A DNA stretch of 7,545 bases from Sphingobacteriales bacterium. GTDB taxonomy: Bacteria > Bacteroidota > Bacteroidia > Chitinophagales > Chitinophagaceae. Under the pieces are notes generated by a model. That model saw only the letters and a program-made list of their open reading frames with translations. It was not told the origin of the DNA and did not search any database. The translations under genes and the position numbers were made by a program. The DNA lies in assembly GCA_004294195.1 (NCBI GenBank), contig REAQ01000207.1, positions 1 through 7,545 of the forward strand, written 5' to 3'. Below, in pieces: positions 1 to 6,332 of this stretch. Positions within the stretch are counted from its first letter, which is position 1; each line of letters starts with the position of its first letter.

Positions 1-102
1 GATACCATTCCTTACCGCGAGTTAGATATGGTTTTCTTTCTGCGCCGGCGTCATCTCACCCAGAATAAAAACCATATCTAACTCGCGGTAAGGAATGGTA
101 TC
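1..102. repeat. Perfect 35-bp inverted repeat at the window edge (probable fold-back)
   Basis: Bases 1-35 are the exact reverse complement of bases 68-102, with a 32-base spacer (36-67). The match stops abruptly at 36/67. The right arm and spacer read as normal coding sequence on the minus strand (GDTIPYRELDMVF, then ILGEMTPAQKE). The left arm is the same coding sequence turned round, so it adds a premature stop at 22-24. A perfect long palindrome inside a coding region, exactly at the end of the supplied sequence, is what a fold-back chimera or contig-end assembly error produces. A real hairpin is less likely because it would destroy the gene. Confidence 0.9.
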
Positions 103-234
103 CCCGTTGTAGACGATCACGGGTACCAGAATGGTATCATTGGGACCATAGCGCGATTGACCCTTTAACTCAGTGCTAAGGGCGAGGATTAAGGGGAAGA
201 AAAATAGCCAACTGCGCAGTCCCACAGGTAACAT
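22..234 (-). CDS. N-terminal fragment of a secreted DUF4294-like protein, broken by the fold-back
   Basis: The open frame encodes 70 residues, of which roughly the first 66 (down to about base 36) look genuine; the last few residues and the stop come from the inverted-repeat arm. Residues 1-26 look like a signal peptide: a short N-terminus with one Arg, then a hydrophobic run WLFFFPLILAL and a likely cleavage near LKGQ. The segment VPVIVYNGDTIPYRELDMVFI resembles, from memory, the start of DUF4294 proteins of Bacteroidota, which continue with a conserved alpha-helical region absent here. That family has no known biochemical function. The gene lies 32 bp downstream of ccmF on the same strand, so it is probably co-transcribed. 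The family call rests on a short stretch and is tentative; the secreted nature is better supported. Confidence 0.5.
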   Translation of the reverse strand: MLPVGLRSWLFFFPLILALSTELKGQSRYGPNDTILVPVIVYNGDTIPYRELDMVFILGEMTPAQKENHI

Positions 235-266
235 TGTTTGAAATTACAAAACCCAAAGGAGATATC

Positions 267-2720
267 CTACCCCCGCTTTTCTTTCAGGCGCCTGTACATG
301 CTGAGGAAGAACCCGATCACCATGATAATAGTACCCGCCCAAAGCACATTAATATAGGGGAACCCATAGGCTTTCAGGGTAATATATCGCATGACTGCAT
401 TGGATTCCCTGATACCCAGCTCTATCTCCTCACCTCTGACTGCATTGATATTCAGCACCAGGTTTTGGGTATAAACCGTATCAACTTTAACAGATGGTTG
501 GCGATCTTTCACAAAATAAGCCGGCGTTGCATCATAGCGCCTTCCATCCTGCGAAATCACTTTCAGTTCAGACAACCAGGCGCTGTCTACCACGGGAAGA
601 TCTTTATTGTCATTCTTATTGGCAGTGATCACATTATCCACTAGCACATAGCCCTTTGAATAAAACACGGTATCGCCTTTCTTCACCCAGGTGTTCCTGA
701 ATGCGGATGTATCCGCTGCTTGTGCATTGGGATTTAACCAAGAAGTAATATATACAAACACGTCTCGCGTGAGATAGTGTCTCGCTCCGGGATTAGAAGA
801 AAGATTCATGCCCTCATCGCCCTTCACTAAAAACGCGTTGGGGTAAATATTGAAATCTTCTTTTTTAGCGGTTGTATCTCCCGTCTTGAAATTGATCTTG
901 AAATAAACACGGTCGTTTTTCGTGACGGCAGAATCTCCTTCGTAAGTGACAACATACTTACCCATCGGCGTAGGCACACCATGGATTAATGTCACATTCT
1001 CTGCCGGGTTCTCTGCCTTTCCTTTTACATCGGTTAACCCTGAAATAGCAATTCCCGTATTGTTGATGGAGATCAGTTCTTTTTTGGACGATGAGATGAG
1101 TATACCGATGACCATCAGCGCAAATCCGAGATGCGTTATAGAAGCACCAGCCATTTTAAGATTTCCTTTAAGCACCTTAAAAATATAAGTGCCATTGGCG
1201 ATCAGTGCATAGATACCTGCCCACATCGCGAGGTGAATAGCTGCCAGAAAACCCGCACCATATTTATCATAATTGAAACCTCCCAAAAAGCTCACCAGGG
1301 CAGAAAGAATGAGCGTGATCACTGTTGGTATCAACAGGTTAGACCAAAGGTATTTTCTAGTGGTGTCCTTGTATTTAAAGTACTGAGTGATGGCAGTCAA
1401 AATGCTAATCACAATGATCACAAGGATCATGACACGGTTGTAAACATACTCCACATCCTGTCCAATGGCCCACTGTGTACCCAGGATCTTATTGAAAAAC
1501 GGCAAAGAAGTAAGGATGATGATATAAGCCGCAGATACAAAGAAAAGCAGTGAGCCCACAAACATCCAGAACTCACGGGAGTTCATGCTCTCTTCTTTTC
1601 GGATCACCGGAATGTTTTTTCGCTCCCGCCAATAGGCCACTACAGCTACCGCAAGGAAACTCAGCATCATCAGGATGAGGTGCCAATAGAGGGTGCTGCC
1701 TTCGCCAGTGAAAGAGTGTACAGAGGTGTCTCCCAACACACCTGTTCTGGTGAGGAAGGTTGAATACAATACAAACAAGTAACCGGATGGTATGAAGAGA
1801 TAGGTTGCTTTCAGGGAATGACCGGTGGAACGATAGATCAATAAAGTATGAATACCCGCCACCATCAGCATCCAGGGCACAAGGGAAGCATTCTCTACCG
1901 GATCCCAGGCCCAATATCCGCCGAAGGTGAGGGATTCATAAGCCCAGGCTGCACCCATCATGATACCCAAACCCAGGATACCGCCATTGAAAAGAGACCA
2001 GCTGAGGGCCGGTTTCGTCCAGCTCTGATGATCCCTTTTCCAGAGTCCGGCCACTATATAGGCAAACGGTATGAGTGAAGATGCAAAGCCTAAGAACAGC
2101 ACGGGCGGATGGATCACCATCCAGTAGTTCTGCAGCAAGATGTTCAGACCCTTGCCGTCTGTTAGGTATTTGAAAAGATAGTTTGGATCCTGCAAAACTG
2201 GTGCATCAGGAAATTCATTACGCATTAGCACAAAAGGTCCGGTACCAATACGGATATCGAAGAAATAGATGCCGATGAGGAAACTGGTCAAAAAAATCTG
2301 CGATAAACTCACCACCGTCATTACACGAGACTCCCATTGTTTGGCCGTGCGGATCACCACCAGACCCAACACACTTTGCCAGAAGGTCCATAACATGAAA
2401 GAACCCTCCTGACCTTCCCAAAAGCAACTGAGCAGATATTGCATATCCAGGCTCCGCTTGGAGTGCTGATAGGCATATTTATATTCAAAATAATGGTTAT
2501 AAATAATGAGGTAGAGTACCACGAAAACGGCGATAATGGTAAACACCTGGATCCCGAAGGCCAATCTGCCCATTTTCAGCCAACCGGCAGTTTCAGGAGA
2601 TAACTCCGTCTGTGCTGCCTTGAAATAAGCATAGGTAGCTAAGATTGACGCCACAAAAGACAATAAGACAAAGAAATGGCCGAGCTGGCCAATGAATAAA
2701 TGTTCACCTTCGTATTGCAT
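267..2720 (-). CDS. ccmF: Cytochrome c haem lyase CcmF (CcmF/CcsA family)
   Basis: Integral membrane haem lyase that attaches haem to CXXCH motifs of apocytochrome c on the outer face of the inner membrane, receiving haem from CcmE. The 817-residue protein has about 15 hydrophobic segments. Visible family marks are WEGQEGSFMLW (residues 101-111), MVIHPPVLFLG with His204, the tryptophan-rich haem-handling WWD region FGGYWAWDPVENASLVPW (266-283), His291 just after it, GVLGDTSVHSF with His336, and THLGFALM with His530. His204 and His336 fit the two periplasmic haem-handling histidines of CcmF, and His291 and His530 fit its two membrane b-haem ligands (positions inferred from family knowledge). 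Residues about 547-785 form a large hydrophilic, presumably periplasmic domain before the last membrane helix. This makes the protein longer than the E. coli protein (about 650 residues). The gene starts 5 bp after the ccmE stop, so the two form an operon. The product is often annotated as 'cytochrome c biogenesis protein CcsA' in this phylum, but the WEGQEGS motif, the THLG histidine and the overall length favour CcmF. Confidence 0.93.
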   Translation of the reverse strand: MQYEGEHLFIGQLGHFFVLLSFVASILATYAYFKAAQTELSPETAGWLKMGRLAFGIQVFTIIAVFVVLYLIIYNHYFEYKYAYQHSKRSLDMQYLLSCFWEGQEGSFMLWTFWQSVLGLVVIRTAKQWESRVMTVVSLSQIFLTSFLIGIYFFDIRIGTGPFVLMRNEFPDAPVLQDPNYLFKYLTDGKGLNILLQNYWMVIHPPVLFLGFASSLIPFAYIVAGLWKRDHQSWTKPALSWSLFNGGILGLGIMMGAAWAYESLTFGGYWAWDPVENASLVPWMLMVAGIHTLLIYRSTGHSLKATYLFIPSGYLFVLYSTFLTRTGVLGDTSVHSFTGEGSTLYWHLILMMLSFLAVAVVAYWRERKNIPVIRKEESMNSREFWMFVGSLLFFVSAAYIIILTSLPFFNKILGTQWAIGQDVEYVYNRVMILVIIVISILTAITQYFKYKDTTRKYLWSNLLIPTVITLILSALVSFLGGFNYDKYGAGFLAAIHLAMWAGIYALIANGTYIFKVLKGNLKMAGASITHLGFALMVIGILISSSKKELISINNTGIAISGLTDVKGKAENPAENVTLIHGVPTPMGKYVVTYEGDSAVTKNDRVYFKINFKTGDTTAKKEDFNIYPNAFLVKGDEGMNLSSNPGARHYLTRDVFVYITSWLNPNAQAADTSAFRNTWVKKGDTVFYSKGYVLVDNVITANKNDNKDLPVVDSAWLSELKVISQDGRRYDATPAYFVKDRQPSVKVDTVYTQNLVLNINAVRGEEIELGIRESNAVMRYITLKAYGFPYINVLWAGTIIMVIGFFLSMYRRLKEKRG

Positions 2721-2725
2721 CCCGG

Positions 2726-3160
2726 TTAATAGGTTTTGGTTGAGTCAGCTGTTGCAACGGGCTTTTCGAATTCTTTGAACTGTTGATTTGGATCGTCCTT
2801 GTACTTTGACGGGCATTTCAGGAGGATCTCCTTACATTCAAAAACTTCCCCATTCATCTGTCCCTTCAATACAACACGGTCTGAGTGTTCCAGTTCAGTA
2901 GGTTTTGAATTTCGATATACCACCCGCGCACGGGCGCCCAATGAATCTACCGCATAGAAACTCAGGTAATTAGGATCCTTCACGGGATCGTACACCACGG
3001 GACTGGAGCGATCCAGCTTGGCAATCAGGTGCACATATTTGCCTTCCTTTCGCTTTGCTGACTCAATGGAGTCATATGTAGTGATATCCTTGGTGAGGGT
3101 GAGCAAGCCTGCAATCGCAATAGCGATCACTACTAGTAACACAATATGTATTTTCTTCAT
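2726..3160 (-). CDS. ccmE: Periplasmic haem chaperone CcmE, Cys-type (CxxxY)
   Basis: CcmE covalently binds haem in the periplasm and hands it to CcmF. The 144-residue protein has an N-terminal membrane anchor (residues 5-22, MKKIHIVLLVVIAIAIAGLL start). A small beta-rich OB-fold domain follows, with the family-like segments KYVHLIAKLD, DSLGARARVVYRN and DRVVLKGQM. The haem-attachment region reads EILLKCPSKYKDD. The position that is His in the classical HxxxY motif (His130 in E. coli) is Cys116 here, followed by Tyr120, giving CxxxY. A second cysteine, Cys109, lies just before it. The C-terminal tail is hydrophilic, as in other CcmE proteins. It is the first gene of the ccmE-ccmF pair and is divergent from the agmatinase-like gene. 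The CcmABC/D exporter genes are not in this window. Confidence 0.92.
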   Translation of the reverse strand: MKKIHIVLLVVIAIAIAGLLTLTKDITTYDSIESAKRKEGKYVHLIAKLDRSSPVVYDPVKDPNYLSFYAVDSLGARARVVYRNSKPTELEHSDRVVLKGQMNGEVFECKEILLKCPSKYKDDPNQQFKEFEKPVATADSTKTY

Positions 3161-3177
3161 GGCCTCTAAATCTTTTG

Positions 3178-3185
3178 CAAAATTA
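3178..3185 (-). promoter_or_regulatory. Candidate -7 element for ccmE-ccmF
   Basis: On the minus strand this reads TAATTTTG, an exact match to the Bacteroidota -7 consensus TAnnTTTG, and it ends 17 bases before the ccmE start codon. No convincing TTTG/TTG -33 box is seen about 19-21 bases upstream, so the call rests on the -7 element and its position alone. Confidence 0.45.
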
Positions 3186-3265
3186 GGTCAAAATCGGGCA
3201 GATTGCTTTTTCCGTTAAAACTATATGGACTACTCTATTACCCTGTGCGGGTATGGAAAAAAGTG

Positions 3266-3273
3266 TAATTTCG
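3266..3273 (+). promoter_or_regulatory. Candidate -7 element for the agmatinase-family gene
   Basis: TAATTTCG matches the TAnnTTTG/TAnnTTYG pattern typical of Bacteroidota. It lies 17 bases before the ATG at 3291, with only a weak CTG at 3243-3245 in the -33 position. It sits inside a possible 22-codon upstream extension of the reading frame (ATG at 3225), which argues that translation begins at 3291. Confidence 0.45.
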
Positions 3274-3290
3274 TACCTGCATTCCCAACT

Positions 3291-4352
3291 ATGGCTGATC
3301 TATCCCAGTTCGACCCCAACGCTGTCAGCAACCTGAACAACAACATTTTTGGCCTCCCCTTTACCGAAGATGAAGCGACTCTCGTGTTGCTGCCGGTACC
3401 ATGGGAAGTCACCGTCTCCTACCGTGCAGGTACGGCAAGAGCCCCGGACCACCTCTTCACCGCGTCCATGCAGGTTGACCTGTATGATCCGGACATGCCC
3501 GAGGCATGGAAGCATGGTTTTTTCATGCGTAAGGCAGACAAAAAAGTTTTGTTAAAAAGCGACTATCTCCGTAAGGAAGCAGAACTGTATATCAATTACA
3601 TCTCGCAGGGTGATAAGGTTGATAACAACCGCTTCATGTGTAAGACGCTGGTGGAAGTCAACGAAGGTTCAACCTTTCTTAACCAGTGGGTGTATGAACA
3701 AACCAGTGAACTGATCCAACGTGGCAAACTGGTTGGGTTGGTTGGTGGGGATCACTCCATTCCATATGGTTACATCAAAGCGCTCGCGGAGCAACATGAG
3801 CAGTTTGGTGTATTACAGATCGATGCGCATTGTGATCTCCGTGAGTCATACGAGGGATTTGTTTTTTCGCATGCCTCCATCATGTTTAATGTGTTAAGGG
3901 ATATCCCGCAGGTGCAAAAACTTGTGCAGGTAGGTATCCGTGATTATAGTGCCGGCGAGTTCAATTACATCTGCAATAGCAACCACAGAGTGGTGACTTA
4001 TTTTGATAAAGATATCAAGGAGCGTCAGTACGACGGACAAACCTGGAAGCAGATCGCAGAAGATATTGTAAACCAGTTGCCGCCAAAAGTGTATATCAGT
4101 TTTGACATCGATGGTCTCGATCCCAAATTGTGTCCACATACCGGAACGCCCGTACAGGGCGGGTTTGAGACGGAGCAGATGTTTTTCCTCTTCAAGAAAA
4201 TCTTACAGAGCGGCAGGGAAATTATCGGGTTTGACCTGAATGAAGTGGGCATCAGTCCAAACGAATACGATGAAAACGTAGGTGCGCGCATCCTCTTTAA
4301 GTTGTGCAATCTGATCACTACATCACGGGAGATTCATGCGGTCAAACAATAA
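3291..4352 (+). CDS. Agmatinase-family ureohydrolase (arginase superfamily)
   Basis: Binuclear manganese enzyme family that hydrolyses a guanidino group to release urea; agmatine to putrescine (polyamine synthesis) is the likeliest reaction, in the cytoplasm. With the start at 3291 it has 353 residues. The metal-binding motifs are all present: GGDHS (His155), DAHCD (Asp178, His180, Asp182) and SFDIDGLDP (Asp272, Asp274), followed by HTGTPVQGG. The N-terminal LLPVPWEVTVSYRAGTARAP is the usual family opening. The frame is open from an ATG at 3225, but the extra 22 residues are not family-like and cover a probable promoter, so 3291 is preferred. Substrate cannot be fixed from sequence: formimidoylglutamase and guanidinobutyrase-like enzymes share these motifs. 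Arginase proper seems less likely. A 17-bp overlap with the next gene suggests co-translation. Confidence 0.85.
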   Translation: MADLSQFDPNAVSNLNNNIFGLPFTEDEATLVLLPVPWEVTVSYRAGTARAPDHLFTASMQVDLYDPDMPEAWKHGFFMRKADKKVLLKSDYLRKEAELYINYISQGDKVDNNRFMCKTLVEVNEGSTFLNQWVYEQTSELIQRGKLVGLVGGDHSIPYGYIKALAEQHEQFGVLQIDAHCDLRESYEGFVFSHASIMFNVLRDIPQVQKLVQVGIRDYSAGEFNYICNSNHRVVTYFDKDIKERQYDGQTWKQIAEDIVNQLPPKVYISFDIDGLDPKLCPHTGTPVQGGFETEQMFFLFKKILQSGREIIGFDLNEVGISPNEYDENVGARILFKLCNLITTSREIHAVKQ

Positions 4353-4905
4353 GGTATATGACTATGTAGTTGTGCTGAAACAAAAGAACCGGCGCAGCGT
4401 GGAATTGATTGGCTTGATAGCTTTTGCAATTTTCCTAGCGATCCTTCTGCATCATCTCATTACTACCGATCAACACAGAATCATTGTTGGGTTGATCACA
4501 CTTACATCCATCGGCCTGTTCACCAATGGTCTCATACAATTCAAGAAAAGAAAAAAACCGGACCTCATCATCGCATTTGTCCTGGCTTCCATCGTACTCC
4601 TTATCCTGCTCAAACTAAAATGGATAGCCGGACTATATCTCTTTCTAGGATCGGTGTATCGCAAATCCGTTAAGCCGCAGGAAATCGGCTTCAGTCCGGA
4701 GATCATTGTGGTGGACGGACTCTATCAGAAACGGATCAACTGGAGTCAGCTGAACAATGTTCTGATCAAGGACGGTCTCCTCACGATGGATTACAAAAAC
4801 AACAAACTTTTCCAGCAGGAAACCGCTGATCTGGATGATGACGAAGACGATGATGTGACCGAGGAAGAATTTAATGCATTCTGTCGAACTGCGCTACATA
4901 AATAA
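4336..4905 (+). CDS. Small membrane protein of unknown function with acidic tail
   Basis: The 189-residue product is not recognised. It has a short basic N-terminus and three hydrophobic segments at about residues 23-43, 49-66 and 77-104, with a basic loop QFKKRKKP between the second and third. A soluble part follows (about 115-160) in which PEIIVVDGLYQKRINWSQLNNVLIKDG alternates like the beta strands of bacterial PH-like membrane proteins. This resemblance to PH/YcxB-type domains is only an impression. The end is strongly acidic, with DLDDDEDDD at residues 165-173 followed by TEEEF. The start overlaps the 3' end of the agmatinase-family gene by 17 bp, so translational coupling is likely, but no functional link to polyamines is evident. 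Confidence 0.75.
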   Translation: MRSNNKVYDYVVVLKQKNRRSVELIGLIAFAIFLAILLHHLITTDQHRIIVGLITLTSIGLFTNGLIQFKKRKKPDLIIAFVLASIVLLILLKLKWIAGLYLFLGSVYRKSVKPQEIGFSPEIIVVDGLYQKRINWSQLNNVLIKDGLLTMDYKNNKLFQQETADLDDDEDDDVTEEEFNAFCRTALHK

Positions 4906-4921
4906 GGTCGCAACCTAATGA

Positions 4922-4957
4922 ATTGCCGCATTACCGCATTGCCACATTGCCACATTG
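4922..4957. repeat. 8-bp tandem repeat, about 4.5 copies
   Basis: The units are ATTGCCGC, ATTACCGC, ATTGCCAC, ATTGCCAC and a partial ATTG. It lies in the 70-bp gap before the radical SAM gene and ends 6 bases before its -7 element. Each intact unit supplies a TTG, so the repeat overlaps the place where a -33 box is expected. Confidence 0.85.
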
Positions 4958-4963
4958 ATTATC

Positions 4964-4971
4964 TATCTTTG
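4964..4971 (+). promoter_or_regulatory. Bacteroidota promoter of the radical SAM gene
   Basis: TATCTTTG is an exact match to TAnnTTTG, and the ATG at 4976 follows after four bases. A TTG at 4939-4941, within the tandem repeat, is 22 bases upstream and may act as the -33 box, slightly farther than the usual 19-21. Such close spacing implies a leaderless or nearly leaderless transcript and fixes the start at 4976 instead of the in-frame ATG at 4955. Confidence 0.65.
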
Positions 4972-4975
4972 CACC

Positions 4976-6256
4976 ATGTTTTTACTGTATTCAGACGGAA
5001 AGGGCAACATCTTTGAAGATGAAACACTGTTTGCCGTTGGCAGAAGTGGCTGGGATGCTTTTCCCATCGAAGAAGAAGAATGGATCCCCCTTCCTGACGG
5101 CGGCTCATTGTATGAATTGCCTGGCAGAAAAGGCATAGGGATCGATGTGGTTACCGGCGAAATGCGGCTTTGTGATAAAGGCTGGGCAGTGGCTGCATTT
5201 ATTCCACCAGCCCATACCGGGCTTTATCTGGCGGCATATGAGTCCCTGCCCGAAGCGCCAACCCTCCCTCTTTTCTGTTACACCGCTGTGGGATGGCGAA
5301 ATGATCAATTCTTTGTTCCTGCGGTACGCATCGAACAAGATATCAGACAGGAATGTGCGGGCTTCGATGCCAACAAAGTGGAAACCGGTGTTGATCAGTT
5401 GATCAAGGCTTATCCGCACAACAGGCTGGTGGCACACCTCGCCAACAATTGTGCACTCACGTACAACTGTCCGGCCGCGCGGAATTTTTTTATGGGGCGA
5501 TGGGAATGCCCCGTACCCTCCTCGCCCGCCTGCAATGCCAATTGTATCGGCTGTATTTCCTTTCAACCACAAGACGAAACCATTCCGTCTACACAAGACC
5601 GACTGACCTTTAAGCCAACAGCTGAAGAGATCGTGGAGTTCACGGTACCCCATCTGGAAACAGCTCCTTTCCCGCTGATCAGTTTCGGACAAGGTTGCGA
5701 AGGCGAACCACTTTTGATGTGGGAAACCATCAGGGAATCGATCCTCGAGATCAGAAAACATACCCCAAATGGCAGTATCAATATCAATACCAACGGTTCT
5801 AAACCGGATGCGGTTGAAGCGCTCTGCAAGGCTGGACTCAACTCTATTAGGGTCAGTACTAACTCGGCCAGAAAACATATTTATGAGGCTTATTATCGGC
5901 CCAACAATTACCAGTTTGAAGACATTGTAGAAAGCCTCAAAGTGGTGCGCCGGTACAATGGTTGGACCAGCATTAACTACTTTGTATTTCCGGGGATGAC
6001 GGATACCGAAGAGGAGTATGAAGCGTTGAGAAAACTGATTCGTGAGACCGAGCTCAACATGATCCAATGGCGGAACTTTAACATTGACCCTGACTGGTAC
6101 CTGGGCAAGATCGGCATCACGGAAACCAGTGAGATCATGGGAATAAAGCAATTGATGGACCTGATCCATGAAGAATTTCCTGACCTGAAATTTGGGTACT
6201 TCAATCCTCCGATGGAAAGGATCAAAGGGAACTATCTCGCTGATTTTGCGCACTAA
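4976..6256 (+). CDS. Radical SAM protein of unknown function
   Basis: The 426-residue protein (start chosen after the promoter at 4964-4971) carries the radical SAM cluster motif CNANCIGC, with Cys186, Cys190 and Cys193 in CxxxCxxC spacing. These would hold a 4Fe-4S cluster that cleaves S-adenosylmethionine. Downstream are SFGQGCEGEPLL (236-247, the GGE-type SAM-binding strand), INTNGSKPD (270-278) and IRVSTNSA (291-298), typical of the partial TIM barrel. Ahead of the barrel lies an unusual N-terminal region of about 155 residues that I do not recognise. A cysteine-rich lead-in with Cys159, Cys165 and Cys178 follows it and could bind another cluster. No SPASM or B12-binding domain is apparent. 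The substrate is unknown and the neighbours give no clue. It appears to be transcribed alone from its own promoter. Confidence 0.85.
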   Translation: MFLLYSDGKGNIFEDETLFAVGRSGWDAFPIEEEEWIPLPDGGSLYELPGRKGIGIDVVTGEMRLCDKGWAVAAFIPPAHTGLYLAAYESLPEAPTLPLFCYTAVGWRNDQFFVPAVRIEQDIRQECAGFDANKVETGVDQLIKAYPHNRLVAHLANNCALTYNCPAARNFFMGRWECPVPSSPACNANCIGCISFQPQDETIPSTQDRLTFKPTAEEIVEFTVPHLETAPFPLISFGQGCEGEPLLMWETIRESILEIRKHTPNGSININTNGSKPDAVEALCKAGLNSIRVSTNSARKHIYEAYYRPNNYQFEDIVESLKVVRRYNGWTSINYFVFPGMTDTEEEYEALRKLIRETELNMIQWRNFNIDPDWYLGKIGITETSEIMGIKQLMDLIHEEFPDLKFGYFNPPMERIKGNYLADFAH

Positions 6257-6301
6257 GACATCCATTGTTGACTTTAACAGCCCCTTTAATGTAATCCGTG
6301 T

Positions 6302-6309
6302 TAACTTAG
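6302..6309 (+). promoter_or_regulatory. Weak candidate -7 element for the TonB-like gene
   Basis: TAACTTAG differs from TAnnTTTG at one position and lies 23 bases before the ATG at 6333. No clear -33 box accompanies it. The rest of the 76-bp gap after the radical SAM gene shows no convincing terminator. Confidence 0.25.
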
Positions 6310-6332
6310 CATCATTCGTGAAATAGATCACT

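Noticed and set aside
1..102. The terminal inverted repeat as an insertion-sequence end or a terminator
   Set aside because: The arms and spacer are coding sequence of one gene, with no transposase, target duplication or T-run; a fold-back artefact fits better.
234..2078. Several plus-strand open frames of 70-140 codons opposite ccmF
   Set aside because: They are antisense to a strongly conserved membrane protein gene and have no recognisable domains or promoters.
3225..3290. Upstream ATG extension of the agmatinase-family gene (22 extra residues)
   Set aside because: The extra residues do not look like the family N-terminus and contain the TAATTTCG promoter-like element; the ATG at 3291 gives the usual family start.
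4955..4975. Upstream ATG extension of the radical SAM gene (7 extra residues)
   Set aside because: It overlaps the repeat end and the exact TATCTTTG -7 box, so it would lie upstream of or at the transcription start.
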